Of a DNA stretch of 64,000 bases, positions 8,921 to 16,861 are shown piece after piece (the first letter of the stretch is position 1; each line of letters begins with the position of its first letter). The notes below the pieces were generated by a model that ran no database searches, was not told the DNA's origin, and worked only from the letters and a program-made list of their open reading frames with translations. This stretch comes from Clostridium sp. C8-1-8 (GTDB lineage: Bacteria; Bacillota; Clostridia; Clostridiales; Clostridiaceae). The DNA is taken from assembly GCF_009928445.1 (NCBI RefSeq), contig NZ_JAABNO010000002.1:186001-250000 (forward strand). Reading direction: 5' to 3'. A program made the translations under genes and the position numbers.

Positions 8921-9034
8921 TCATAATTATGTGGATAGTTGAACAGTTTATCTTAATAGTAGTATTTATATTAATTTTCGAATTTTTGTAGAAATGGAAT
9001 ATTAAAAATAAGTAAAATGAAAGGAATGAAAAAA

Positions 9035-9910
9035 ATGATTAGATTTTTAGTTACAGGAGCAACAGGAAGATTAGGTGGATCTATAATAACACACTTATTA
9101 GAAAAAGGGGTGGAAGCAAAAGATATAGCTGTTTTAGTTAGAGATGAGCAAAAGGGAGAAAAGCTTAAGAAATTGGGTGTCACAATTAAAACTGGAGACT
9201 ACAATGATGAAGCTTCTTTAAGAAATGCTTTTGAAGGAATAGAAAAGTTAATGTTCGTTTCTTCTCCAGACTTTGACAATACTTTGCGTATAAGTCAGCA
9301 TGCCAATGTTGTTAAAGCAGCAAGAGATGCAAAGGTATCACATATTTTTTATACAGGTATTGCATATGCAGAAGATATGAATGTAGTAGGATTACAAAAT
9401 GTTCACCTTGCAACCGAATATATGATAAAGACAACAGGGATTAGCTACACTTTTCTTAGAAATGGGTTTTACTTAGAGAATATAACAGGAGATTTAGTTA
9501 ATAAAGCTGTTTCCAATGGAAGTTTAATTACAGCAGCAGCCAATGGAAGATTTAATTTTGTATTAATAGATGATTTAGCGCTTGCTGCAGCATCAGCTAT
9601 TATAGGAGAAGGGCATGAAAATAAAGTTTATAATTTAGTAAATTCAACAGCAACATCCTTTGATGAATACGCTGAGATACTATCTAAGCTTTATCAAAAA
9701 GAAGTTAAGCATGTTAGCTTAGAGCCAAGTGAGGCAGTTGAAAAGTTAATTTCAATGGGAGAGCCAGAAGCTGTTGCAGGGTTTAATGTTTATGGACTTT
9801 ATCTTCCAATAGCTGAAGGACAATTTTCTAAGGTATCAAAAGATTTAGAAAAACTAATAGGAAGAAGCTGTACATCAATAGAAGAAGTTTTAAATAAAGT
9901 GCTAAGCTAA
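9035..9910 (+). CDS. NmrA-like NAD(P)-binding reductase (atypical SDR)
   Basis: A 291-residue Rossmann protein. It opens with the dinucleotide-binding motif TGATGRLGGS at residues 7-16 and continues with the pattern of the NmrA / quinone-oxidoreductase-2 (QorB, YtfG) group: a VSSPDF segment and a FLRNGFYLEN segment. These enzymes bind NADPH and either reduce quinone-type substrates or sense redox state. Three in-frame ATGs occur (9017, 9026, 9035). The last fits the AAAGGA box best (9-base gap) and puts the first beta strand at the N-terminus. The gene directly downstream encodes an HxlR regulator, a pairing common for quinone- or aldehyde-responsive reductases. Confidence 0.82.
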   Translation: MIRFLVTGATGRLGGSIITHLLEKGVEAKDIAVLVRDEQKGEKLKKLGVTIKTGDYNDEASLRNAFEGIEKLMFVSSPDFDNTLRISQHANVVKAARDAKVSHIFYTGIAYAEDMNVVGLQNVHLATEYMIKTTGISYTFLRNGFYLENITGDLVNKAVSNGSLITAAANGRFNFVLIDDLALAAASAIIGEGHENKVYNLVNSTATSFDEYAEILSKLYQKEVKHVSLEPSEAVEKLISMGEPEAVAGFNVYGLYLPIAEGQFSKVSKDLEKLIGRSCTSIEEVLNKVLS

Positions 9911-9993
9911 CGTAAGAATAAAGGACTCTGTTAATTTTAACAATATTATTAAACATAGCTAGGTAAAAATAGATATATAAGTATTGGTAATAC

Positions 9994-10038
9994 AAAAATC
10001 CTTATGTATATAGTAATATAAAGCATAAGGATTTTTAA
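9994..10038 (+). terminator. Terminator after the reductase gene
   Basis: AAAAATCCTTATG pairs with CATAAGGATTTTT around an AU-rich loop. The stem ends in T residues. Confidence 0.82.
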
Positions 10039-10041
10039 TCA

Positions 10042-10070
10042 TTGTCCACTTAGGATTGTTGTGATAAAAT
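10042..10070 (+). promoter_or_regulatory. Promoter of hxlR-like gene
   Basis: TTGTCC (10042-10047), a 17-bp spacer and TAAAAT (10065-10070) make a plausible sigma-A promoter, about 70 bases before the start codon. Confidence 0.5.
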
Positions 10071-10139
10071 AAAAATCAAAATAAATCATTGGTACGATTA
10101 AGTTATAATATAAAAAATATACTAGGAAGGTTACTTGTA

Positions 10140-10478
10140 ATGGAAGACGATAAAAGTTTATTTGGCAAATGCCCATATTTTACTGCTCAAAAAGTATTTT
10201 CTGGTAAATGGTCTATAATTATCATGCATCATCTTAGTGAAGGTACCTTGAGATACGGGGAGCTTCAGAGAAGACTTGAAGATATTACTCAAGCAACCCT
10301 TACTAAGCAGTTAAGGATGCTTGAAGACTATGGGTTAGTTTCTAGAAAGGTTTATTCGGAAATACCACCTAGGGTAGAATACTCCTTAACTGAGTTAGGA
10401 AGAGAATTTCAACCAGTACTTGATCAGTTTAGAATATGGGGAGATAAATATATTGCTTATACAAATAGCAAGAAGTAA
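10140..10478 (+). CDS. HxlR family transcriptional regulator
   Basis: A 112-residue winged-helix regulator. The family hallmarks are all present: an N-terminal Cys (GKCPYFTAQKVFSGKW), the segment LRYGELQRRLEDITQATLTK, then LRMLEDYGLVSRKVY and PPRVEYSLTELG. HxlR / YodB / CatR proteins sense electrophiles such as quinones or aldehydes, often through the N-terminal Cys. The ATG at 10140 follows AGGAAGG by 9 bases; the longer frame from TTG 10089 lacks a ribosome binding site. Its neighbour, the NmrA-like reductase, is the probable target. Confidence 0.88.
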   Translation: MEDDKSLFGKCPYFTAQKVFSGKWSIIIMHHLSEGTLRYGELQRRLEDITQATLTKQLRMLEDYGLVSRKVYSEIPPRVEYSLTELGREFQPVLDQFRIWGDKYIAYTNSKK

Positions 10479-10529
10479 AGATTAGGTATGGATGAAGTTT
10501 ATATGGAATATGAAAGCGAAAATATGTTG

Positions 10530-10578
10530 AACTAAAAGTCTCATTCAACCTACATTAGAATGAGATTTTTAGTTTTTT
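10530..10578 (+). terminator. Terminator after hxlR-like gene
   Basis: AACTAAAAGTCTCATTC pairs with GAATGAGATTTTTAGTT with one G-U pair, followed by six T. Confidence 0.85.
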
Positions 10579-10674
10579 TAGTAATAATAAATTATTATAT
10601 ATAAGGAAATAAGGTCTTCATATGGCAATTAAGAATTTACTATTACATTTTACAATAAATTATAATAAAAATCA

Positions 10675-10705
10675 TTGACTTGGACCTAACTCCAAATGCT
10701 AGACT
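10675..10705 (+). promoter_or_regulatory. MerR-type promoter: 19-bp spacer with central dyad
   Basis: TTGACT (10675-10680) and TAGACT (10700-10705) are separated by 19 bp, longer than the optimal 17. The spacer carries the dyad TTGGA-N6-TCCAA (10680-10695). This over-long spacer with a centred dyad is the established signature of MerR-family activation by DNA distortion. A Cys-type MerR gene is the second gene of this transcript. Confidence 0.8.
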
Positions 10706-10740
10706 TATTCTTAAGTAAGCTTGATTTTGGAGGGGATTTT

Positions 10741-11058
10741 ATGAGTAGGGAAGAAGAAGTGATGGTTATGGAAATTCTAGTGAGCGCAGGTGAAGCTAGA
10801 ACATTGATGTATGAAGCGCTTGATTCAGCTAAAAAAGGATGCTTCCACAAAGTGGATGAATTAGTTGAAGAAGCGGAGGGCACTTTAAAAAAAGCTCAGA
10901 ATATGCAAACTTCCTTGATTAAGAGAGAAGCTAACGGTGAAAAAATTGAATTTTCAGTATTGTTTATCCATTGCCAAAATCATTTAATGAATGCTAGTTC
11001 AGAGAAACGATTAATAGATGAGCTTATTGAAATGACAAAAAAGTTAAATAAGATTTAG
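10741..11058 (+). CDS. Orphan PTS lactose/cellobiose-type EIIA protein
   Basis: A 105-residue helical protein of the PTS IIA(Lac/Cel) family, which normally carries phosphate from HPr to an IIB domain. The family core is visible: AGEARTLMYEALDSAKKGCF, then an acidic segment, then VLFIHCQNHLMNA containing the His region that is phosphorylated in LacA/CelC proteins. The ATG at 10741 follows GGAGGGG; upstream frame extension to 10696 lacks this. No IIB or IIC gene or glycosidase is nearby, so it either serves a transporter elsewhere or acts as a phosphorylation-dependent regulator. It shares a MerR-type promoter with the next gene. Confidence 0.85.
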   Translation: MSREEEVMVMEILVSAGEARTLMYEALDSAKKGCFHKVDELVEEAEGTLKKAQNMQTSLIKREANGEKIEFSVLFIHCQNHLMNASSEKRLIDELIEMTKKLNKI

Positions 11059-11146
11059 GCTATATAAAAGTACTGTGTTTAAACATAGGCAAGATTTATG
11101 GTGTTAGTTTTAGGTATCTAAGAAATATTTAAAGGGGTGAAAATAA

Positions 11147-11533
11147 ATGACTATTGCAGAAGTAAGTGAAAAATTTAGTATATCACAAGATACTTTACGT
11201 TACTATGAGCGTATTGGCTTGATTCCTCATGTAAATCGAAATAAGAGCAAAATAAGAAGTTATACAGAGGAAGACTGTAGGTGGGTAGAGTTTATTAAGT
11301 GTATGAGAAGTGCTGGCCTTCCCATTGAAGTATTGATTGAATATGTTTCACTGTTCCAAGAAGGTGACGAGACAGTAGAGGCTAGAAAAGAGCTTTTAAT
11401 AGAGCAACGAAGCAAGCTTGCTGAGAAGGTTAGTGAGATGCAGCAGACTTTGCAAAGGCTAGATAATAAAATTGATGGATATGAAGAGAAAATATTAGCA
11501 AAAGAGCAAGGATTAAAGAAAACTGATAGTTAA
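11147..11533 (+). CDS. Cys-type MerR regulator (NmlR/AdhR-like)
   Basis: A 128-residue MerR protein. The N-terminal domain has the family pattern TLRYYERIGLIPHVNR, followed by EDCRWVEFIKCMRSAGLPIE. Cysteines in this second segment match the conserved Cys of the NmlR/AdhR subgroup, which responds to aldehydes or other electrophiles rather than metals. A coiled coil follows (~75-118, heptads of Leu/Glu/Lys) for dimerisation. The spelled-out GGGGTG box lies before the ATG. The gene is the last of a two-gene unit with the PTS EIIA gene, and their shared promoter has the 19-bp spacer and dyad expected for autoregulation. Confidence 0.88.
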   Translation: MTIAEVSEKFSISQDTLRYYERIGLIPHVNRNKSKIRSYTEEDCRWVEFIKCMRSAGLPIEVLIEYVSLFQEGDETVEARKELLIEQRSKLAEKVSEMQQTLQRLDNKIDGYEEKILAKEQGLKKTDS

Positions 11534-11537
11534 AAAA

Positions 11538-11570
11538 TAAAACGGACTTAATATTGTCCGTTTATTTTTC
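11538..11570 (+). terminator. Terminator after MerR gene
   Basis: AAACGGAC and GTCCGTTT form a stem with an 8-nt loop, followed by ATTTTT. Confidence 0.85.
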
Positions 11571-11596
11571 TATATTAATAGTTTTGAGAAAATATA

Positions 11597-12112
11597 TTAT
11601 AATTTTTTTAATTGAAGTTTTGATATCATAAGATAGCTAAAAGCTACAAGTAATATCGTTGACACTAAGTAGTAAATGCTATTAGCTGGAGTAGAAATTG
11701 AAAATAAAGCTAGTAGAGAACCGGTTATAGTTATAGGGACTCCGGTAAAAATTCCATTAAAAGTGCTTGTATTATATCTTGCCAACCTATAGGCACCACA
11801 AATTATATAAAGTAGTACAAAGCCTATGTCTATTATGTAAATATTAGATAATGGAGCATACTTAATAAGTATTAGAAGAGAAGGTGCTACTCCAAAGGAA
11901 ATTAAATCTGATAAAGAATCTAATTCTTTTCCTATTTCACTGGATACATTGAGTAATCTAGCAATTCTGCCATCATATCTATCTATTAAAGCCGCAATAA
12001 GTATAAAAGCTGCGCCGAATATAAAATTATGTTTGAAAGCAGATATTATCGAGAAAATACCAAAGGATAGATTGGCAAAAGTAAGTAGGTTTGGAATCCA
12101 TTTTTTAATCAT
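11597..12112 (-). CDS. pssA: CDP-diacylglycerol--serine O-phosphatidyltransferase
   Basis: A 171-residue membrane enzyme of the CDP-alcohol phosphatidyltransferase family. The catalytic signature D-x2-DG-x2-AR-x8-G-x3-D-x3-D is complete, spanning the DRYDGRIAR and GKELDSLSD segments (~44-68). The short length and the N-terminal PNLLTFANLSFG motif are typical of Gram-positive PssA, which makes phosphatidylserine, the precursor of phosphatidylethanolamine. About six hydrophobic helices are present. It lies 20 bp after the TVP38-family gene on the same strand, so the two are probably co-transcribed. No phosphatidylserine decarboxylase gene is adjacent. The ATG has a GGAG box in front. Confidence 0.88.
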   Translation of the reverse strand: MIKKWIPNLLTFANLSFGIFSIISAFKHNFIFGAAFILIAALIDRYDGRIARLLNVSSEIGKELDSLSDLISFGVAPSLLILIKYAPLSNIYIIDIGFVLLYIICGAYRLARYNTSTFNGIFTGVPITITGSLLALFSISTPANSIYYLVSTILLVAFSYLMISKLQLKKL

Positions 12113-12132
12113 ATATATACTCCTATTTTTTA

Positions 12133-12819
12133 TTAATTGTTATTTGGTGTGAACTTGTTAATAAGCTTGTCTTTATTAATTATTCCAAGAATAAATGCAA
12201 CACATGCAATAAGTGCCACTACTATTGTAGCTGTATAGTTACCATAGTGAAGATTTGAACCGATGCTTACAGAAGCTAGTGTCCAAGGAAATCTGCTTAT
12301 AGTTAAAATAATGAAAAATTTTAACGATTTAATTGGCGTTAAACCAGCTACATAAATTAGAAAATCTTTTGGTAGACCTGGTACTAAAAATATTATAAAT
12401 ATAACAAGGTCAAACTTATTACTATGCATTATCTTTGACAGCCAGCTAAGTTTTTCTTTTTTTAATAATTTCTCAATAAAGTTACCACCTATAAATCTGG
12501 TGAAGTAAAAGGCTATTATACCGCCTAACAAAAGACCTATCATGGAATAAATAGTTCCTAAGGTAGCACCATATATATATCCGCCAGCAACTTGAATAAC
12601 TTCTCCAGGTATTGGTGCTATAACCGTTTGAAGTACTTGAAAAGAAGTGAATACGACGGCTCCAAGGCTACCGAGAGATATTATGTAACTGCTGAACTTT
12701 TCCATAGACATCGTTAAAGCAATAATATCAGGTAAGTACTTTATTATAGGGATGGCAATTAATATACACAACAAAAAGGCACATATTTTATAAATTATTG
12801 TTTTTTCAGCTTTATTCAT
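12133..12819 (-). CDS. TVP38/TMEM64 (DedA superfamily) membrane protein
   Basis: A 228-residue protein with about five hydrophobic segments. The central APIPGEVIQVAGGYIYG and downstream GLLLGGIIAFYFTRFIG pattern is that of the SNARE-associated/TVP38 family. DedA-superfamily members in bacteria act in membrane lipid (undecaprenyl phosphate or phospholipid) movement and envelope stress resistance. An ATG at 12819 is 9 bases after an AAAGGA box; the longer frame from TTG 12837 would start inside that box. It is the first gene of a unit with pssA and is transcribed away from the two-component system that starts about 160 bp away, which may control it. Confidence 0.85.
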   Translation of the reverse strand: MNKAEKTIIYKICAFLLCILIAIPIIKYLPDIIALTMSMEKFSSYIISLGSLGAVVFTSFQVLQTVIAPIPGEVIQVAGGYIYGATLGTIYSMIGLLLGGIIAFYFTRFIGGNFIEKLLKKEKLSWLSKIMHSNKFDLVIFIIFLVPGLPKDFLIYVAGLTPIKSLKFFIILTISRFPWTLASVSIGSNLHYGNYTATIVVALIACVAFILGIINKDKLINKFTPNNN

Positions 12820-12867
12820 TTTAACGTATCCTTTCAATAAGAAATCTAATAATCATAGCTTATCTTA

Positions 12868-12911
12868 TAAATCTTAAGAAGTTTGTAGGGTAAATCTTAA
12901 GAATTCTTAAG
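12868..12911. promoter_or_regulatory. Direct repeats between tvp38-like gene and two-component system
   Basis: TAAATCTTAAGAA occurs twice exactly (12868-12880 and 12891-12903), with a 23-bp offset, about two helical turns. A third partial unit GAATTCTTAAG follows (12901-12911). Tandem sites on one face of the helix are typical for OmpR-family regulators. The VanR-like gene starts 67 bp later, so autoregulation and control of the divergent genes is a reasonable inference. Confidence 0.6.
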
Positions 12912-12978
12912 TGATATAAAGTATATGGATTTTGTAAAAACATCAATATATACTAATAGTAAAAGTGGAGGTGTGCTA

Positions 12979-13677
12979 ATGGACTATGGTAAAAATATAT
13001 TAATAGCTGATGATAATGAAGAAATAAGAGAAATAGTTAGGGTTTTACTGGAAAGTGAAGGCTATAATGTAATCGAGGCATCAAATGGAGCAGAAGCTGT
13101 AGAAAAGGTTGATGGTAATACAGATCTAGTAATACTTGACATAATGATGCCAATAAAATCAGGCTTTAAGGCATGTGGTGAAATAAGAGAAAAAACCACT
13201 GCACCTATTTTATTTCTTACAGCAAAAACTCAGGATTCAGATAAAATTATGGCATTCTCTGCTGGCAGTGATGATTATTTATCAAAGCCCTTTTCTTATA
13301 CTGAGTTTATATCAAGAGTTAAGGCACTGCTTAGACGATATTATGTATATAAAGGCAAAGAGAAAATCCACGCTGATGAGTGTATCAGCATAAATGGATT
13401 GACAATAAATAAGGATTCCAATCAAGTATCTAAATACGGAGAAGAAATAATACTTACAGAGATTGAGTATAGAATTTTATTACTTATGGCTCAAAATAGA
13501 AAAAAAATATTTTCAGCACAAAATTTATATGAGAGTGTATGGGCTGAGCCATACTTCTATTCTTGTAATAACACAGTTATGGTACATATAAGAAATTTGC
13601 GAAGCAAGCTTGAGAAAGACCCTCAAAATCCTGAATATATAAAAACTGTTTGGGGAAAGGGATATAGAATTGAGTAG
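12979..13677 (+). CDS. OmpR/VanR-like response regulator
   Basis: A 232-residue regulator. The receiver domain (1-120) has the acidic pair ADDNE, the phosphorylation Asp in LVILDIMMP (about residue 54), the Thr in ILFLTAK and the Lys in LSKPF. The C-terminal winged helix (~135-232) shows the OmpR pattern, ending TVWGKGYRIE. The ATG at 12979 follows GGAGGTG; the longer frame from 12925 has no such box. The histidine kinase gene overlaps its end by 8 bases. Similarity to VanR is at the level of subfamily only, since no vancomycin resistance genes are nearby. Confidence 0.92.
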   Translation: MDYGKNILIADDNEEIREIVRVLLESEGYNVIEASNGAEAVEKVDGNTDLVILDIMMPIKSGFKACGEIREKTTAPILFLTAKTQDSDKIMAFSAGSDDYLSKPFSYTEFISRVKALLRRYYVYKGKEKIHADECISINGLTINKDSNQVSKYGEEIILTEIEYRILLLMAQNRKKIFSAQNLYESVWAEPYFYSCNNTVMVHIRNLRSKLEKDPQNPEYIKTVWGKGYRIE

Positions 13678-14998
13678 AAAAAGTGGTGTATATAAACTAG
13701 AATTTAAATTGGTTATATCTCTTGTAATATCATTTTTAATAGCGGTTGGAGTATATTTTATATTAGATGGCACTGGAGAAAACATAGTAATTGAACATTT
13801 TAATCAAATCTCTTTTTTTGATAATGAAAGACAGAAAACTCTGGTTGATTTTAGTAAATATGTTCAAGAGAACAAGGTGAAAATATCTGATTATGAGGCG
13901 ATAAATAAGTGGGTAAAAAATCAAAAATATGTAATTATAAATGTTTATAAAGATAATAAATTAATATATGATTCAAGTAAGTTTAAATCTAATATAGGCT
14001 ATGAAGAGAATTTTATTAATCAAGTTTCAGAAATCAGTGCGTTGCAGAATATAGAATTTGCTGATTATACTGGCAAGATATACATAGAATGTTTTTTTGA
14101 ATATAAGTATTATTCCATTATAAGTATTATAAGCATTTTGATTGCTTTTTTATGTTCTATTGCAATAAATCTATTCTTTATAAGGAAAAAGATAAAGTAT
14201 ATTGAGAAAATTAATAGTGAGATAAAAATTCTAGAGGGTGGAGACTTAACTTATGAAATAGTGAGTAAAGGTAATGATGAACTTTCTTCTTTAGCTCAAA
14301 GCATTAATGAAATGAGGAAGTCTTTTATTGAGAGATGGGAAAACGAAGAAAAAGCAAGAGTAGCAAATAGTGATTTGATTACTGCAATGTCCCATGACCT
14401 AAGAACCCCACTTACAGCCTTAGTTGGTTACTTAGATATAATCGAATATAAAAAATATAAAACAGATGAGGATTTAAAAAAATATATTCATAATAGTAGA
14501 GAAAAGGCTTATCAAATAAAATATCTTTCTGATAAGTTATTTGAGTATTTTTTAGTTTTCAATACTAATGAAGAAATGTTAGAAAAAGAACTTTTTGATG
14601 GAAATGAGATTTTTCAGCAATTGTTAGAGGAACAAATATTTATATTGGAGGAAAAAGGCTATAATATAGAATTAAACTGTGATAGAATACCATTTTTAAT
14701 AAAACTAAATTTAATTTCAATTCGAAGGGTTCTTGATAATGTATTTTCAAATTTATTAAAGTATTCAGACAAAGAAAAATCTATAAACATAAAGTATTGT
14801 ATAGAAAATAAACTCTTACTATTAGAGTTTAAGAATTATATAACTACTGACTTAAAAGTTGTGGATAGCACTGGAATTGGCCTTAAGACCTGTGAAAAGA
14901 TAATTAAAAGTCATAAGGGAACCATGGTTATTAAAAATGATAAGAATATTTTTAATGTAAGTATAAGGCTTCCAGTATCAAGTGGTAGTTTGGAATAA
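13670..14998 (+). CDS. Membrane sensor histidine kinase (VanS-like architecture)
   Basis: A 442-residue kinase. Membrane helices lie at ~12-34 and ~147-172, bracketing a ~110-residue extracytoplasmic sensor region. A HAMP linker follows (~172-225), then the phospho-acceptor box AMSHDLRTPLTALVGYLD (His ~243), the N-box VLDNVFSNLLKYSD (~350) and the G-box GIGLKTCEKII (~405). It starts at a TTG that overlaps the response regulator, with an AAAGGG box inside that gene. The ATPase domain is short and lacks a clear F-box. The signal is unknown. A link to the divergent lipid-related genes is suggested by the shared upstream region. Confidence 0.9.
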   Translation: MSRKSGVYKLEFKLVISLVISFLIAVGVYFILDGTGENIVIEHFNQISFFDNERQKTLVDFSKYVQENKVKISDYEAINKWVKNQKYVIINVYKDNKLIYDSSKFKSNIGYEENFINQVSEISALQNIEFADYTGKIYIECFFEYKYYSIISIISILIAFLCSIAINLFFIRKKIKYIEKINSEIKILEGGDLTYEIVSKGNDELSSLAQSINEMRKSFIERWENEEKARVANSDLITAMSHDLRTPLTALVGYLDIIEYKKYKTDEDLKKYIHNSREKAYQIKYLSDKLFEYFLVFNTNEEMLEKELFDGNEIFQQLLEEQIFILEEKGYNIELNCDRIPFLIKLNLISIRRVLDNVFSNLLKYSDKEKSINIKYCIENKLLLLEFKNYITTDLKVVDSTGIGLKTCEKIIKSHKGTMVIKNDKNIFNVSIRLPVSSGSLE

Positions 14999-15054
14999 AT
15001 TAAACATATTTTCTTGTAAGGTTTTCTTAATATAAATTGCAATAACTGATATGG

Positions 15055-15089
15055 AGAAGGTCGATGAATAAGCACTTCAGCGACCTTCT
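15055..15089. terminator. Hairpin between convergent genes
   Basis: AGAAGGTCG pairs with CGACCTTCT. The T-tract is weak on both strands, so termination is uncertain. A second inverted repeat around CTTGGGACTA (15105-15133) overlaps the stop codon of the next gene. Confidence 0.5.
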
Positions 15090-15121
15090 ATTCTGACTAA
15101 TATTACTTGGGACTAGTGTAA

Positions 15122-15349
15122 TTAGTCCCAAGTTACTATATTATCAAGTCCTTTGATCTTTTTTACAGCCCACTCTACTGCTTCTCTGCTATTATCGAAC
15201 TCTTCATTTGTACTACTTACATAAGAGTAGCCTTCTTTGTCATCTATAGCTTCAATAAATAGTTCATTTATTCCATCAGTAATACTAATTTCTCCTTTTT
15301 CCTCAAGAGATTCTGTTAATTCATCAAGGGTTATGAAATCTTCGTCCAT
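15122..15349 (-). CDS. Small acidic protein of unknown function
   Basis: A 75-residue cytosolic protein rich in Asp and Glu, with no membrane segment or signal peptide. It begins MDEDFITLDELTES and ends in a Trp-Asp pair. A ribosome binding site (AAAGGA) precedes the ATG, and codon use looks like that of neighbouring genes. I do not recognise the family. It is convergent with the histidine kinase gene and stands alone. Confidence 0.65.
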   Translation of the reverse strand: MDEDFITLDELTESLEEKGEISITDGINELFIEAIDDKEGYSYVSSTNEEFDNSREAVEWAVKKIKGLDNIVTWD

Positions 15350-15733
15350 AATACAACATCCTTTCTTTACTGTTTGTAAGGTTATAATTTGACAAATATA
15401 ACTTTTTTATTCTTTAAAAACCTTATATTGTATATAAAATTTTAGATAAGCATTGGTAGATGGCTTATATTAATATTATAGAAGAAATATTAATAAGAAA
15501 ATTTGCATCTTATATAAAATTATCAATACCCTTCAATAGAAACCTCGAATGTGATATACAAATTAATACTTGAAGTTAGGTAGTTATATTGTAACTTATA
15601 GGAATTAGTTTTATATTAGATAGTATAAGATAAGCTTGAAAATATTATTATTTTACGAGAGTTTTAAAATACAATTATTATTAATAAATTAGGTATCTGT
15701 AACAAGTTAATTATATAAAGGAGAAGAATCAGC
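15350..15733. other. AT-rich intergenic stretch, no feature seen
   Basis: It lies between two divergent genes and must hold their promoters, but no good -35/-10 pair, operator or stable hairpin stands out. Confidence 0.5.
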
Positions 15734-16390
15734 ATGAAAAGAAAAGCTGTAATTGTAGGTGGTACTGGATTAGTAGGGAAAGAGCTGGTAAAACAATTAG
15801 TAAGTGATCAAGAATATAATTCTGTAACATTGATATTAAGGAGATCTTTAGAAATTAATAATCCTAAGCTTGAAGAGAAGATAATAGATTTTGATTTTTT
15901 AGAAAACATAGATATTAATTTAAAAGATGCAGATGTATTTTGTGCCCTTGGAACAACAATAAAAAAAGCAAAGACTCAAGAGAACTTCAAAAAAGTAGAT
16001 TATCACTACCCATTAGTCTTAGGGAAGATGGCTAAAAAGATGGGAGCAAAACAGTTTTTAATAGTAACAGCTATGGGGGCTAGTTCTTCATCTAGTATTT
16101 TCTACAATAGAGTAAAAGGTGAGATTGAAGAAGCTCTAAGAGAGTTAAATCTACCAGCACTTAAAATCTTTCGTCCATCTCTTTTGCTAGGTGATCGCGG
16201 AGAATTTCGTATGGGAGAAGGAATAACTGCGGCTTTATCAGGTTTATTTACTCCATTGCTTATAGGACCATTAAGAAAATATAGACCAATAAGAGGTGAA
16301 GCAGTAGCTAGAGGCATGATTGTAGCGGCAAAGAAGGATGAGGCTGGAGTCGTTATTTATGAATCAAATAAAATTGATGAATTAAGCTAG
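15734..16390 (+). CDS. NAD(P)-binding oxidoreductase, TIP30/HTATIP2-like
   Basis: A 218-residue atypical short-chain dehydrogenase. The N-terminus has the nucleotide-binding VGGTGLVGKELV motif. Later come VFCALGTTIKKAKTQENFKK and YNRVKGEIEEALRE, the pattern of the NAD(P)-binding HTATIP2/YtfG-like group; the Tyr-x3-Lys pair is kept (YNRVK). The reaction and substrate are unknown. It has a GGAG box before the ATG and is monocistronic. Confidence 0.82.
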   Translation: MKRKAVIVGGTGLVGKELVKQLVSDQEYNSVTLILRRSLEINNPKLEEKIIDFDFLENIDINLKDADVFCALGTTIKKAKTQENFKKVDYHYPLVLGKMAKKMGAKQFLIVTAMGASSSSSIFYNRVKGEIEEALRELNLPALKIFRPSLLLGDRGEFRMGEGITAALSGLFTPLLIGPLRKYRPIRGEAVARGMIVAAKKDEAGVVIYESNKIDELS

Positions 16391-16487
16391 ATTTTCGTTT
16401 TTAGAGATGCTAAAGATGGGTATTAGTGAAGGAGTATATTATAAAATAATTAAATAGTTAATATTAAATAAATAGAATATTGAACAT

Positions 16488-16522
16488 CTTTTATACTAAA
16501 ATAAGCATATAGTATAAAAGAC
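16488..16522. other. AT-rich hairpin after reductase gene, possible weak terminator
   Basis: TCTTTTATACTA and TAGTATAAAAGA form a 12-bp stem about 100 bases past the stop codon. A short TTTT occurs just after it. Termination is possible but not certain. Confidence 0.45.
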
Positions 16523-16591
16523 TATTTTATATTATCTTTTTATGATGACTTGATCTTAAAGTAAAATACAAGTTTTTATGTTGTAATTTAT

Positions 16592-16620
16592 TTGCAACAA
16601 CAGTAAACTTGTCATATAAT
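16592..16620 (+). promoter_or_regulatory. Promoter of the manganese riboswitch
   Basis: TTGCAA (16592-16597), a 17-bp spacer and TATAAT (16615-16620) lie just upstream of the RNA motif, putting the start about 10 bases before the aptamer. Confidence 0.8.
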
Positions 16621-16635
16621 CTGTTTATTACAATA

Positions 16636-16735
16636 GTTAAAAGGGAGTAACTACCTTAGGTAAGGGGATATAGTCAACATACTGACCATAGGTCTGGCTA
16701 TATTATAACTAATTTTAGTTAAGTGAGACTTTTAG
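16636..16735 (+). ncRNA. yybP-ykoY manganese riboswitch
   Basis: The RNA has the conserved 5' segment AAAGGGAGTAAC, then a stem-loop arm in which ATATAG pairs with CTATAT around AGTCAACATAC and the small GACC/GGTC hairpin, and finally the 3' segment GTGAGACTTTTA. TAAAAG at the start pairs with CTTTTA at the end to form the closing helix P1. These are the known landmarks of the yybP-ykoY class, which binds Mn2+. The P1 3' strand is also the first arm of the terminator that follows, so ligand binding should prevent termination and turn on the downstream exporter gene. Confidence 0.85.
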
Positions 16736-16769
16736 CGCAATGTTATTTGTTGCGTTGAAAGTCTTTTTT
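16726..16769 (+). terminator. Riboswitch expression-platform terminator
   Basis: AGACTTTTAGCGCAA pairs with TTGCGTTGAAAGTCT, followed by six T. It competes with the aptamer's P1 helix for the AGACTTTTA segment. Confidence 0.88.
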
Positions 16770-16861
16770 ATTATTTAACATTAGTTTTTAGTATGGTACA
16801 TAAATATTGATGATAAGCGTTAAATTATTTAGAGGGATTTAGTGTGTAAGGAGTGTAGTTA

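Noticed and set aside
12979-14998. Vancomycin resistance regulatory pair
   Set aside because: No vanH/A/X or related ligase genes nearby; VanRS-like architecture alone is not evidence.
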